From Burkholderiales bacterium (GTDB lineage: Bacteria; Pseudomonadota; Gammaproteobacteria; Burkholderiales; Burkholderiaceae_C), in contig JAGWTS010000011.1 of the NCBI GenBank assembly GCA_028868875.1, forward strand, positions 1 through 35,118: a DNA stretch of 35,118 nucleotides, written 5' to 3'. Both the position numbers and the translations under genes were made by a program. Positions within the stretch are counted from its first letter, which is position 1, and each line of letters opens with the position of its first letter. The notes under the pieces were generated by a model. That model saw only the letters and a list, made by a program, of their open reading frames with translations. It was not told the DNA's origin and did not search any database. Of this stretch, positions 26,820 through 35,118 are shown piece by piece.

Positions 26820-27111
26820 CCATCGTCGCCGCGCTGCTGCCGTTGAAGACGAGAGGGGTGACGGCGCCGACGAGAACGAGGGCGACGGGGTTCGACGGCT
26901 GCCGGATGAGGCGGCCACCGGGCATCAGGATCGAGGTGGCGAGCAGCGGCAGCATCAGCAGGATGCGGATCGAGTCGCCGGCCTACCAGACGGCGGCGGC
27001 GATCCAGAAGTCCTCGGGCTTCACGATCCCCGCAAGAATCATCGAGGGAAGCCCGATCGCGACCCTCGCGATCGGGCTCAGCCCCGCGCCGAGCGCGATG
27101 GTCGCCCCGAC
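26820..27111 (-). pseudogene. membrane-protein remnant with an in-frame TAG
   Basis: Reading from 27111, the frame gives VGATIALGAGLSPIARVAIG, then LPSMILAGIVKPEDFWIAAAVW, a TAG stop at 26983-26985, and then IRILLMLPLLATSILMPGG, PSNPVALVLVGAVTPLVF and NGSSAATMDDL. At least three hydrophobic helices are visible, and the codons are GC-rich at third positions on both sides of the stop. This suggests a real gene interrupted by a nonsense mutation. It joins directly to the kinase fragment on one side and another unknown fragment on the other. I could not name the family. Confidence 0.45.
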
Positions 27112-27410
27112 CTAAACGTGCGACGCGTGAAGCCCTCGCCCCATTTCGGCCGGCCGCCGCACGGCTTCACCCGCACCGAGCCGTGGTCGCCCTCGATCAC
27201 CGTCAGTTCATCCGTCCGTCCGGGCGGGCGCTGCCATCTGACGCCGCGGTACGACGTGCTGTCGGCGCATCCGGTGCCGGGCGAGGGACCCTCGAAGATC
27301 TCGCCTTTCAGGGCCAGGATGGCCATGGCGGTCGGGTCGAGAATCGTGCAATGGTAGGTGCGGCACCTGCATCGCCTGCATCGGCTTGCCGTCGGCGCGC
27401 GCCACGATCT
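27112..27410 (-). pseudogene. unrecognised coding remnant
   Basis: A coding-like minus-strand stretch reads YHCTILDPTAMAILALKGEI, then SPGTGCADSTSYRGVRWQRP, ELTVIEGDHGSVRVKPCGGR and ends near GEGFTRRTF. Codon use is coding-like (mostly G/C third positions). Just upstream, a different frame reads ARADGKPMQAMQV, so at least one frameshift is likely. No good start is seen. I do not recognise the family. It lies between the truncated DUF938 gene and the membrane-protein remnant. Confidence 0.35.
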
Positions 27411-27604
27411 GGAAATATCAGCAGGCCGCGGGCCGAGAGGTGCCGCGCAGCCCCTTGCGCCAACCCCGTGCAAGATGCCCAGGGCGCGATGTGAATCATG
27501 TTGGCGCAGACGACCGCTTCGACCTGTGCCGGCACGCCGGGCCAATTCGCTTGACACACGTCGAGCTGCAGCGGCGCGAGTGCGCGATCCAGCCCCGCGC
27601 ACCA
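27411..27604 (-). pseudogene. DUF938 methyltransferase-like gene, second part, beyond the IS3 insertion
   Basis: Reading away from the IS end this gives CAGLDRALAPLQLDVCQANW, then VEAVVCANMIHIAPW, the diagnostic [CA]NM[IL]HI[AS]PW motif of DUF938, and GAARHLSARGLLIF. Homology then stops near 27411, whereas DUF938 proteins continue with a YGPF...SN..FD region of about 80 residues. The gene was therefore also truncated at its 3' end. The first part is at 28920-29135. Confidence 0.75.
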
Positions 27605-27618
27605 TGAACCGCCCCGGG
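27605..27618 (+). repeat. left inverted repeat of the IS3-family element
   Basis: TGAACCGCCCCGGG, identical to the reverse complement of the right end at 28906-28919. Confidence 0.93.
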
Positions 27619-27654
27619 TTTTGAGGAGGCTCCAACCTTTGAGAGGATGGAGCC

Positions 27655-28880
<1,226 letters not shown>

Positions 28881-28905
28881 CTCAAACCAACGGGCCTCCA
28901 CGAAT

Positions 28906-28919
28906 CCCGGGGCGGTTCA
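28906..28919 (-). repeat. right inverted repeat of the IS3-family element
   Basis: CCCGGGGCGGTTCA on the plus strand, the exact reverse complement of the left end. The CCA that follows duplicates the CCA before the left end. Confidence 0.93.
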
Positions 28920-29135
28920 CCAGGCGGCGAACGAAGGCAGCGCCGGAGCATCGTAATCGCTCGGCAGCCAACGCCGTCCGGGCATTCCGGCGATGCAATG
29001 GGCGGCATGCTGGCCGGTGCCGCTGGCAATTTCCAGCACCAGGCCGCTGGGCGGCAAGAGGCGCTGCAGTTCAGCCAGGATGGGCGGGCCGTTGCGCTCG
29101 GCTGCGGGGCAGTTGCGGCGGGAAGTGTCGACCAC
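28920..29135 (-). pseudogene. DUF938 methyltransferase-like gene, first part, cut by the IS3 insertion
   Basis: From a possible GTG start at 29135 the frame reads MVDTSRRNCPAAERNGPPIL, then LLPPSGLVLEIASGTGQHAA and RRWLPSDYDAPALPSFAAW, ending exactly at the IS boundary. SPAAERNxxPI, LEIASGTGQHA (SAM-binding motif I) and W.PSDYD are hallmarks of DUF938, a class I methyltransferase-like family of unknown substrate, usually about 200 residues. With the element and one CCA copy removed, the frame continues without a break into the part at 27411-27604. No ribosome site was seen at the GTG. Confidence 0.8.
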
Positions 29136-29299
29136 CGCAGCCGCCGCACTGACAACCCACGCACGGATTCCACCCGCTTGGCGAACTCGGCCCGCAACTG
29201 CCGTCGCCCCTCGGCGACGGCGCTCGTTGGATGGCGGAGCCTGAACACGACCTGCTCCACCGACATCGTGACGACGTAACGTCCTGCGTACCGGCTGGC

Positions 29300-29416
29300 G
29301 CAGGCATAGGCCACCCGGTCGAGCAACTTCAGGATCGAGCCGCCGTGGACCTTGCCGGAGAAGTTGGCCAGGTCCGGCGTCATCAGCACGGTCATCGTCA
29401 GTCGATGCTTTTCCAC
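29300..29416 (-). pseudogene. N-terminal fragment of an acyl-CoA thioesterase (hot-dog fold)
   Basis: From GTG 29416 the frame reads MEKHRLTMTVLMTPDLANFS, then GKVHGGSILKLLDRVAYACA and SRYAGRYVVTMSVEQVVFR. This is the start of a YciA/ACOT-type acyl-CoA thioesterase, with the catalytic-region motif N-F-x-G-x-V-H-G-G-x-I-L-K-L-L-D. After VVFR the similarity is lost, so roughly two thirds of the gene are missing. Residual frame continues into Arg-rich sequence that abuts the DUF938 gene start. The upstream side is fused to the truncated helicase, on the other strand. Confidence 0.65.
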
Positions 29417-29483
29417 GACCGGTCCTCGGATTCGTTCGGGTGCGACCACGCGACCCTCGCCCGCAGCGGCGTCCCATGAAGAA

Positions 29484-31118
29484 GACGTTGCGGTCCGCGT
29501 GCGCCAGATCGACGCCGCCACGCGCGCCTCGGCGCGCCACGCCGTCATCGTGCTGCGCGACGAAGACAAGGCCGCGGTGAGGGCGCAGCTGCGCACCCCG
29601 CTCGTGTTCTCGGTCCACGAAGCCAAGGGGCTGGAGTACCCGCACGTCGTGCTGATGGGCCTGGTCTCGGGCCAGCGCGCGGCCTATGCCGAGGTCTGCG
29701 AAGGCGTCACCCCGCAGGACCTGCAGCGCGACGAACTCGACTACCGCCGTGCGCGCGACAAGGGCGACAAGTCGCTCGAGCTCTACAAGTTCTACGTCAA
29801 CGCGCTGTACGTCGCGATGACACGCGCCGTGCAAAGCCTGACCCTGGTCGAAAGCGACACCGGGCACCCGATCTTCGGGCTCCTCGGCCTCCAGGCCGGC
29901 GAGGTGCGCACCGGCGCCACGCAGGTCTCGACGAAAGAGGAATGGGCGCAGGAGGCCCGCAAGCTCGAACTCCAGGGCAAGGAAGAGCAGGCCCAGGCCA
30001 TCCGCGAGACCTTCCTGCAAAGCAAGCCGGTGCCCTGGACGCCATGGAGCCGAACGCTCATCGAGGAACTGGCCCCGAAGGCGCTGGACCCCGCCAACCC
30101 GAGCAGCAAGCCGCGCCAAGCCTTGTTCGACTATGCGCTCTGGCACGGCCAGCAGCGCTGGATCGAGCGCCTGGCCGCCACCGCCTTCCTGCCCGCCAAG
30201 GGCCTGGTCGATGTCGGCAGCTTCTGCGGCGCCGGCACGACGATTCCGAGGAACATCAATCTGCCCGATTGGGACCGCATGGAGGCCCACACCCGGCGCA
30301 CCGTGCAGGCCGCGCAGCAGCGCCACCTGCAGGCCTACGCCGGGAGGAACTTCAAGGACATCCTGCGCCAATGCGACGTACACGGCGTCGACCACCACAC
30401 CCCGGTGGGTGCGACGCCGCTGATGCTGGCCGCGCGCGCCGGCAACCCCGCGCTGGTGCAGGCGCTGCTGGACAAGGGCGCCGACCCGGAACGCCGCGAC
30501 GAGTTCGGACACACGGCCTGGCTGCAGGCGGTGAGCCGGGCGATGCAGGAGCCGGGCTTCGCCGCGACGGGCCTGGCGGCGCTCAACGACCAACTCGCGC
30601 CGGCGGTGCTGGACGTGCAGACCGCCGGGCGCCTCGTGCGCATCGAGCGTCACCAGGCCGAATACTGGGTGCTGACGCTGATGCTCGCCGGGCTGAAGAC
30701 CCAGTGGTCGGGCTGCGTGCTGCGCAGCCACGAGCCGTGGAAATACGGCGACGGGTTCTTCGCCGATCAATTGCACCAGGTGCTCAAGCGGCTGCCGCCG
30801 CATCTGTGGAGCGACAAGCGGCGCAAGCGCAGCTACGTCAACCAGGTGCTCGCACGCGGGGAGATCGAGAGCAGCTACCGCCCAGCGCGGCAACTCTTCG
30901 CGCGCGCCCGCCACGGGCATTACCTGCCGAACCCGGCGATGCAGATCAGGCAGGGTGAGGGCTGGACTCCGGTGTACGACGCGTTCGGGCTCCACTGGCT
31001 CGAGGCGGGGTGTGGATCCGACGAGCCGTACATGAGAACGCCGGCCGGGGTCGTGGCGCAGTTGGAGCGGGGCGAAGCCCAGTCAGGCGCCGAGATGCCG
31101 CCTGCTGGCGTCGGGTAG
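29484..31118 (+). pseudogene. 5'-truncated UvrD-like SF1 helicase with ankyrin repeat
   Basis: The open frame enters helicase sequence near 29484 (VRQIDAATRASARHAVIVLR). It shows motif V, FSVHEAKGLEYPHVVLMGL, and motif VI, FYVNALYVAMTRAVQSLTLV, of UvrD/Rep-type 3'-5' helicases. An unusual C-terminal half follows: an ankyrin unit GATPLMLAARAGNPALVQAL + LDKGADPERRDEFGHTAWLQ and about 200 residues that I do not recognise (for example KYGDGFFADQLHQVLKRLPP, SYVNQVLARGEIESSYRPAR). The Walker A region and motifs Ia-IV are missing, since sequence upstream belongs to an antisense thioesterase scrap. The remaining 545 codons have no internal stop, so the truncation may be recent. It could be expressed from an internal start but could not hydrolyse ATP. 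Confidence 0.7.
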
Positions 31119-31162
31119 GGCGGCGATTTGCCGTCGAGGAGGACTTCCCCCGCGCACTTCAC

Positions 31163-32539
31163 TCATTTCGCCTTGACCGCGGCAGCGATGAGTGTGATGT
31201 CGTCGGCGATGCCGAAATCCGGCGGCGACGAGAACCCGAAGCGCGCGACGATCAGCATCCGCGAAGACACGATGTAGATGCGCTGCCCGAGATTGCCGCT
31301 CGCAAAGAAGCCGTCTTTTGGAAACCCCTGCCCCACCCAGCGCGCGGCGAAGGCGCTTGGCCCGTCGAGGGTCCAGAAACCTGCGCCACAAGGCTCGCCG
31401 AGCGTGGATCGACGCGACCAGGCGACCCAGCCCTCGGGCAGCAGGCGGCGCCCGTCCGGCGCGATGCCGTCGTCGAGGTAGAGGCGGCCGAAGCGGGCGA
31501 AATCGCGCGCCGTCGCATACACGCGCTCGGAGCCGACGAACACGCCGCGGCCGTCGAACTCCATCGTCACGCCGCGCATGCCGAGCGGTCGGAACAACTC
31601 CGATTCGGCGAAGGCGCGCACGCCTGCCGGCCCGCCGCCGATGACTTCGACGATGCGCCGGTCGACGAGCAGGGTATCGGCGCTGCTGTACTCGAAGACC
31701 GTTCCCGGCGGCGCCTTCGGCGGGCGCGAGGCGGCGAATCCCGCCATGTCGGGCTCGAGATACAGCATGCGCGAGACGGGATCGAAGCCGGAGCCGGTCT
31801 CCGCCGCGTCGAGCCCACTGGTCATGCGCATCGAGTCCTCGATCCGGATCGCGGCGCGGGGATCGCCGGCAGGCCATTCCCGCGCTCCGAGCGGCTGGTC
31901 GACGGCGAGACGGCCTTCGCGCACCAGCACGCCGACGAGCGCGTTCGTGAAGGATTTGGCGACGGAATAGCTGCGCAGCCGCGTGCGCACGCTGAATCCC
32001 GCCGCGTAGCGCTCGGCGACGACCCGGCCGTTCTTCACGACGACGACGGCCTTCACCTGCTTCGGCGCTGCGCCGGGCCGTTCGGCGAAGACGCGATCGA
32101 GCGCCGCGGCGATGCCGGCATCGGTCGGCGCGACCGGTGTCGGTGGCGCGAATCCGTCGTCCGCAGCCGTCTCGTCGGGCGGCGGCCCTTCGGGCAGTGG
32201 GACATCCGGCAGCGAGACATCGGACGGCGCTTGCAGCCGGCAGCCATAACCGGGCGTGAAACGAGCCGTCGCCCGCGCCAGCGGCACGAGGCGCGCGCGA
32301 ACGGTCTTCGCCGGGGCATCGACCTCGTAGCGCACGAGCCGCGCTGCAAATCCCATCAGCACGCCCAGTTCCTCGGTGCGGGCGGACTCGGCGGGCCTGC
32401 CGCTGACGAATACCGCCGAGCACAAGACTTCGGCGGCGACACCGGCGCCGACCTCGGCCGCGCGGTCTGGCCTGAAGGCCACGACCGCGGCCACGGCGAC
32501 TCCGAGCACCACTGCAGTCGCAATCGCCGCCACACGCAT
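31163..32539 (-). CDS. serine beta-lactamase-like hydrolase, membrane-anchored or exported (458 aa)
   Basis: An N-terminal hydrophobic segment (residues 3-22, AAIATAVVLGVAVAAVVAF) serves as signal or anchor. A leader domain of about 120 residues with a Pro-rich linker precedes the beta-lactamase/transpeptidase fold. That fold shows YSVAKSFTNALVG, giving nucleophile S192 and K195, then MTSGLDAAETG, Y284 in VFEYSSADTLLVDR, and near the end RWVGQGFPKDGFFASGNLGQ. This S-x-x-K plus Y-S-S pattern matches class C beta-lactamase relatives such as 6-aminohexanoate-dimer hydrolase-type esterases, so the substrate may be an amide or ester rather than a beta-lactam. The stop is 44 bp from the convergent helicase remnant. 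The start lies about 70 bp from an IS66 element, which has replaced its natural upstream region. Confidence 0.88.
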   Translation of the reverse strand: MRVAAIATAVVLGVAVAAVVAFRPDRAAEVGAGVAAEVLCSAVFVSGRPAESARTEELGVLMGFAARLVRYEVDAPAKTVRARLVPLARATARFTPGYGCRLQAPSDVSLPDVPLPEGPPPDETAADDGFAPPTPVAPTDAGIAAALDRVFAERPGAAPKQVKAVVVVKNGRVVAERYAAGFSVRTRLRSYSVAKSFTNALVGVLVREGRLAVDQPLGAREWPAGDPRAAIRIEDSMRMTSGLDAAETGSGFDPVSRMLYLEPDMAGFAASRPPKAPPGTVFEYSSADTLLVDRRIVEVIGGGPAGVRAFAESELFRPLGMRGVTMEFDGRGVFVGSERVYATARDFARFGRLYLDDGIAPDGRRLLPEGWVAWSRRSTLGEPCGAGFWTLDGPSAFAARWVGQGFPKDGFFASGNLGQRIYIVSSRMLIVARFGFSSPPDFGIADDITLIAAAVKAK

Positions 32540-32611
32540 GCTTCAATCCCTCGCTGCTCTCGAACCCGGAGGATGCTGCCAGACATTTCTGCTTGCGCTG
32601 AGCGGTGGAAC

Positions 32612-32635
32612 GTAAGCGTTCCGCGAACCCATCTT
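32612..32635 (+). repeat. left inverted repeat of the IS66-family element
   Basis: 24 bases beginning GTAAGCGTTCCGCG, matching the reverse complement of 35088-35111 without mismatch. Confidence 0.95.
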
Positions 32636-32698
32636 CCAAGCTGACGGCGAAGCTGAGAACCTCGTGTCTCGACTACGGACGAGCGAGGCGAAGCGAAC

Positions 32699-33040
32699 AT
32701 GGATCGACAGCAGATGGAGCGCTGCCTGGAGCAGGTGGCGGCATATCGCGCCTCTGGCCAGAAGGCCAGGGAATGGGCCGACGCCAATGGCGTGTCGGTG
32801 CGGTCAATCGCCAGCTGGTGTGCCCATTCACGGCGCTGGCGGGCCAAGCTCAACGGCATCAACCTGCCGCCCACGACGATGCCCGAAGCAGGCGGCTTCG
32901 TCGCCGCCCGCCTGGTGCCGAGTGCCGCGCCCTTGTCGGCGCACATTGAGTTCACCGCCGGGTCGATCCGACTCGATCTGCACTGGCCGGTGACCCACGC
33001 GCGCGAGCTCGCCGCGTTGCTGCAGGAGCTCGGCCGATGA
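32699..33040 (+). CDS. tnpA: IS66-family accessory protein TnpA (113 aa)
   Basis: This is a small basic protein with an HTH at about residues 5-45 (LEQVAAYRASGQKAREWADA, VSVRSIASWCAHSRRW), the usual IS66 OrfA/TnpA layout (InsA-like N-terminal HTH). The C-terminal part, IEFTAGSIRLDLHWPVTHAR ELAALLQELG, is also typical of the family. It is needed for IS66 transposition in the elements studied. GAGG lies about 10 bases upstream of ATG 32699. The stop overlaps the tnpB start as ATGA. Confidence 0.92.
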   Translation: MDRQQMERCLEQVAAYRASGQKAREWADANGVSVRSIASWCAHSRRWRAKLNGINLPPTTMPEAGGFVAARLVPSAAPLSAHIEFTAGSIRLDLHWPVTHARELAALLQELGR

Positions 33041-33378
33041 TCCGCGTGGACGTCATCTGGCTGGCCCTGGGCGCCAGCGACCTGCGCGGCGGCATCGACA
33101 AGCTGCTCGCCTTGGTCGTTCGCGGCTTCGCGCTCGGGGCACAGGCCCATCATGCGTACGTCTTCGCCAATCGGCGTGCCGACCGGCTCAAGGTCCTGGT
33201 CTACGACGGCGCCGGCATGTGGCTGTGCACGCGCCGTCTTCAGAGCGGCGGCTTCGTCTGGCCGCGACAAGGCAGCGGCAGCATCCATCTCACCCGCGAG
33301 CAACTCGATTGGCTCGTCGCCGGCCTGCCCTGGCAGCGCGTAGGCGCCGTCCAGCCGCCCTCCATCACGGTGGTTTGA
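33037..33378 (+). CDS. tnpB: IS66-family accessory protein TnpB (113 aa)
   Basis: A standard IS66 Orf2/TnpB: IWLALGASDLRGGIDKLLAL, then FANRRADRLKVLVYDGAGMW, LCTRRLQSGGFVWP and LTREQLDWLVAGLPW. The D-x-R-x-G-x-D...L and K-x-L-x-Y-D-x-x-G-x-W-L motifs identify it. Its biochemical role is unclear, but it is essential in tested elements. It is translationally coupled to tnpA (ATGA) and to tnpC (TGATG). This protein is unrelated to the RNA-guided TnpB of IS200/IS605 elements. Confidence 0.95.
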   Translation: MIRVDVIWLALGASDLRGGIDKLLALVVRGFALGAQAHHAYVFANRRADRLKVLVYDGAGMWLCTRRLQSGGFVWPRQGSGSIHLTREQLDWLVAGLPWQRVGAVQPPSITVV

Positions 33379-35054
33379 TGGGCTTCGCCTTGAGGTCCTG
33401 GCTGGTGCGATTTGTCCATTGGCGAATCTCCCTCTTCTCGCGCGCGCGTGCGCGCGAGACACTGCGCTTCATGCTCGAAGGCGCCGACGCACAGAACCCC
33501 GATGCCGCGACCCGCGGTGCCGCGGGCGAGGCGATGCTGGTCTCGCGCGAGTTGTTCGAACGCATGCAGGCCGAACTCAAGTTCGAACGCACCCGCAACG
33601 AGGCGCTGAATTTCGAGATCACGCGCCTGAAGCGCTGGCGCTTCGGCTCGTCCAGCGAGAGTCTGGATTCGAGCGAGCAGACGGTGCTGTTCGATGCCAT
33701 CGTGGCCGACACCGCCCTCGAAGACCGTGCCGCCGATGACGAGCGCAAGCCGCCGCCGGCAGCACCGCGCGCCAAGCGCCAGGCCGTGCGCCAGGCGCTG
33801 CCCGCAAGCCTGCCGCGCATCGATTGCCCCCACGAGCTGACCAAGACGCACTGCGAGTGCGGCCAGCCCCTCGTGCGCGTGGGCGAAGAGATCAGCGAGC
33901 AACTCGACTGCGAGCCGGCCCGATTCTTCGTGCTGCGCCACATCCGCGGCAAGTACGCCTGCGCGTGCTGCCAGACGATCCAGGCCGAGCCGATGCCCGC
34001 GCAGATGATCGACAAGGGCATCCCGGCCCCGGGCCTGCTGGCGCAGGTCGTGGTCGCCAAGCACGACGACCATCTGCCGCTGTATCGGCAGACCGAGGTC
34101 TACGCACGCTCGGGCGTGCACATCCCGCGCTCGAGCATGGCGCAGTGGATCGGCACCTGCGGTGTTCGCCTGGCGCCGCTGGTCGAGGCGCTGAAGGACT
34201 TCATCCTGAGCCACAGCGTGATTCACGCCGACGAGACGCCGGTGTCGCTGCTCGCGCCGGGGCGCGGCAAGACCAAAAAGGCGTACATGTGGGTGTACCG
34301 CACGACGAACTTCGTGGCCAGGCGCGCGGTGCTGTTCGACTTCTGCAACAGCCGCTCGGGCGAGCATCCCCGGCGCGTGCTCGAGGGCTTCTGCCAGACG
34401 CTGGTCAGCGACGATTTCTCCGGCTATCACGCGCTGCACGCCGGCGGCGTCACGGCCGCGTTTTGCGTCGCTCATGCCAGACGCAAGCTGTTCGAGGCCC
34501 ACAAGTTCAACGGCAGCGAGATTGCGGCGGGCGCCATCGCGCGGATCGCCAAGCTCTACGAGATCGAGCGCGAGGCAAAAGACCTCCAGCCCGACGAACG
34601 ATTACGAATGCGCCAGCAGCTCTCGCGGCCCATCGCCGACGCCTTGCACGAGTGGCTGAGGACGCAGCGCCAGGCGCTGGCCAAGGCCGACGTCACCGCC
34701 CGTGCCATCGACTACTCGTTGAGCAACTGGAGCGCGCTCACGCGTTTCCTGGACGACGGCAACGTCCCGATCGACAACAACGCGGCCGAGAACTCGGTGC
34801 GCCCGCTGTGCGTCGGTCGGAAGAATTGGCTTTTTGTAGGCTCGCAACAGGCCGGCGAGCGCGCCGCCGCGGTCTTGAGCCTGATCGAATCGGCCAAGCT
34901 CAACGGGCACGATCCGTGGGCCTATCTCAAGGACGTCTTCGAGCGGCTGCCCACGCTCAAGCAACGCGATCTCGATCAGTTGCTGCCCCACAACTGGCGC
35001 CCGGCCGGCAACACCGCGACGCCGACGGCGAAGCCGGTCGAAGTCGCCGCGTAG
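33378..35054 (+). CDS. tnpC: IS66-family transposase TnpC (558 aa)
   Basis: Residues 50-95 form a coiled coil (ELFERMQAELKFERTRNEAL). A Cys-rich zinc-ribbon-like region follows (C150, C159, C161, C195, C197, C198). The DDE core spans about 215-500, with D285 in VIHADETPVS, D345 in TLVSDDFSGYHA and E471 in DNNAAENSVRPL, plus the helical insertion between the second Asp and the Glu that is typical of IS66. The C-terminal HDPWAYLKDVFERLP is the conserved IS66 tail. I took ATG 33378, which overlaps the tnpB stop; an ATG at 33471 is also possible, while the frame upstream of 33378 lies within tnpB and is not part of the protein. Intact and probably active. Confidence 0.96.
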   Translation: MGFALRSWLVRFVHWRISLFSRARARETLRFMLEGADAQNPDAATRGAAGEAMLVSRELFERMQAELKFERTRNEALNFEITRLKRWRFGSSSESLDSSEQTVLFDAIVADTALEDRAADDERKPPPAAPRAKRQAVRQALPASLPRIDCPHELTKTHCECGQPLVRVGEEISEQLDCEPARFFVLRHIRGKYACACCQTIQAEPMPAQMIDKGIPAPGLLAQVVVAKHDDHLPLYRQTEVYARSGVHIPRSSMAQWIGTCGVRLAPLVEALKDFILSHSVIHADETPVSLLAPGRGKTKKAYMWVYRTTNFVARRAVLFDFCNSRSGEHPRRVLEGFCQTLVSDDFSGYHALHAGGVTAAFCVAHARRKLFEAHKFNGSEIAAGAIARIAKLYEIEREAKDLQPDERLRMRQQLSRPIADALHEWLRTQRQALAKADVTARAIDYSLSNWSALTRFLDDGNVPIDNNAAENSVRPLCVGRKNWLFVGSQQAGERAAAVLSLIESAKLNGHDPWAYLKDVFERLPTLKQRDLDQLLPHNWRPAGNTATPTAKPVEVAA

Positions 35055-35087
35055 TCAGCCGCCCAAGCATGCCGTCTCCGACGGCGA

Positions 35088-35111
35088 AAGATGGGTTCGC
35101 GGAACGCTTAC
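35088..35111 (-). repeat. right inverted repeat of the IS66-family element
   Basis: A perfect reverse complement of the left 24-bp end. Only 7 bases of flanking DNA remain before the window ends. Confidence 0.95.
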
Positions 35112-35118
35112 GAAGCGC

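Larger units (their letters stand above)
32612..35111 (+). mobile_element. complete IS66-family insertion sequence (2500 bp)
   Basis: Perfect 24-bp inverted repeats bound it (32612-32635 and 35088-35111; each end begins GTAAGCGTTCCGCGAACC). It carries tnpA, tnpB and tnpC in order, with ATGA and TGATG overlaps, all intact. IS66 elements usually make 8-bp target duplications, but the left flank GGTGGAAC does not match the 7 bases visible on the right (GAAGCGC). The flanks may have been rearranged since insertion. Confidence 0.95.

Noticed and set aside
26843-27115. Plus-strand 90-codon frame as a gene
   Set aside because: The minus strand of the same interval encodes hydrophobic, coding-like membrane-protein sequence; the plus frame has no ribosome site or known domain.
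28917-30995. 692-codon minus-strand frame opposite the helicase remnant
   Set aside because: Most is antisense shadow. Only its last 72 codons (28920-29135) are real, as the DUF938 first part.
33219-33377. Upstream extension of IS66 TnpC
   Set aside because: This is the wrong-frame reading of tnpB. The TGATG overlap at 33376-33380 gives the natural start.
33037-33378. TnpB as an RNA-guided nuclease
   Set aside because: The protein is the 113-aa IS66 accessory TnpB; it has no RuvC motif or zinc finger of IS200/IS605 TnpB.

Overview
The window looks like a chromosomal segment of a high-GC betaproteobacterium, probably Burkholderiales. This is inferred from very GC-rich third positions, long antisense open frames, and the gene families present (Kup, SWIB, AhpD-like, DUF938, IS3- and IS66-family elements). 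No rRNA, tRNA or CRISPR array was seen.

Layout. (1) 1-1018: the start of an ABC-transporter permease runs off the left edge, followed by two gene scraps (an IclR-type HTH and a thioesterase tail) and a small hypothetical gene, all on the minus strand. (2) 1356-5345: a large membrane hybrid histidine kinase with HAMP, LOV, PAS, GAF, HisKA, HATPase, degenerate receiver, receiver and HPt domains. Its LOV domain keeps the photoactive cysteine but lacks the usual glutamine. (3) 6293-15071: a probable carbohydrate-use locus made of an outer-membrane porin, an AraC regulator, an MFS transporter and two GH3 glycosidases joined by an ATGA overlap. The enzymes show no convincing export signal, so a plausible route is porin, then MFS permease, then hydrolysis in the cytoplasm. 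(4) 15367-15945: an AhpD-like/carboxymuconolactone decarboxylase family gene. (5) 16371-21595: the least understood block. It encodes a LysM protein, an OmpA-like protein with a four-cysteine segment and a peptidoglycan-binding tail, an 809-residue protein I do not recognise, and a convergent small transthyretin-like protein. The domain mix resembles accessory genes of type VI-like injection machines, but no VgrG, PAAR or sheath gene is in the window. (6) 21843-25532: Kup potassium transporter, SWIB protein with an odd start, GIY-YIG-like protein, PepSY protein and a hypothetical gene carrying a hexanucleotide repeat.

(7) 25618-31118 is a gene graveyard. It holds pieces of a second hybrid kinase, an interrupted membrane-protein fragment, and a DUF938 gene cut in two by a complete IS3-family element. 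Removing the element and one copy of its 3-bp target duplication restores the DUF938 frame across the junction. An acyl-CoA thioesterase scrap and a 5'-truncated SF1 helicase with ankyrin repeat follow. (8) 31163-35111: a serine beta-lactamase-like hydrolase, with a complete IS66-family element (tnpA, tnpB, tnpC, perfect 24-bp inverted repeats) about 70 bp upstream of its start.
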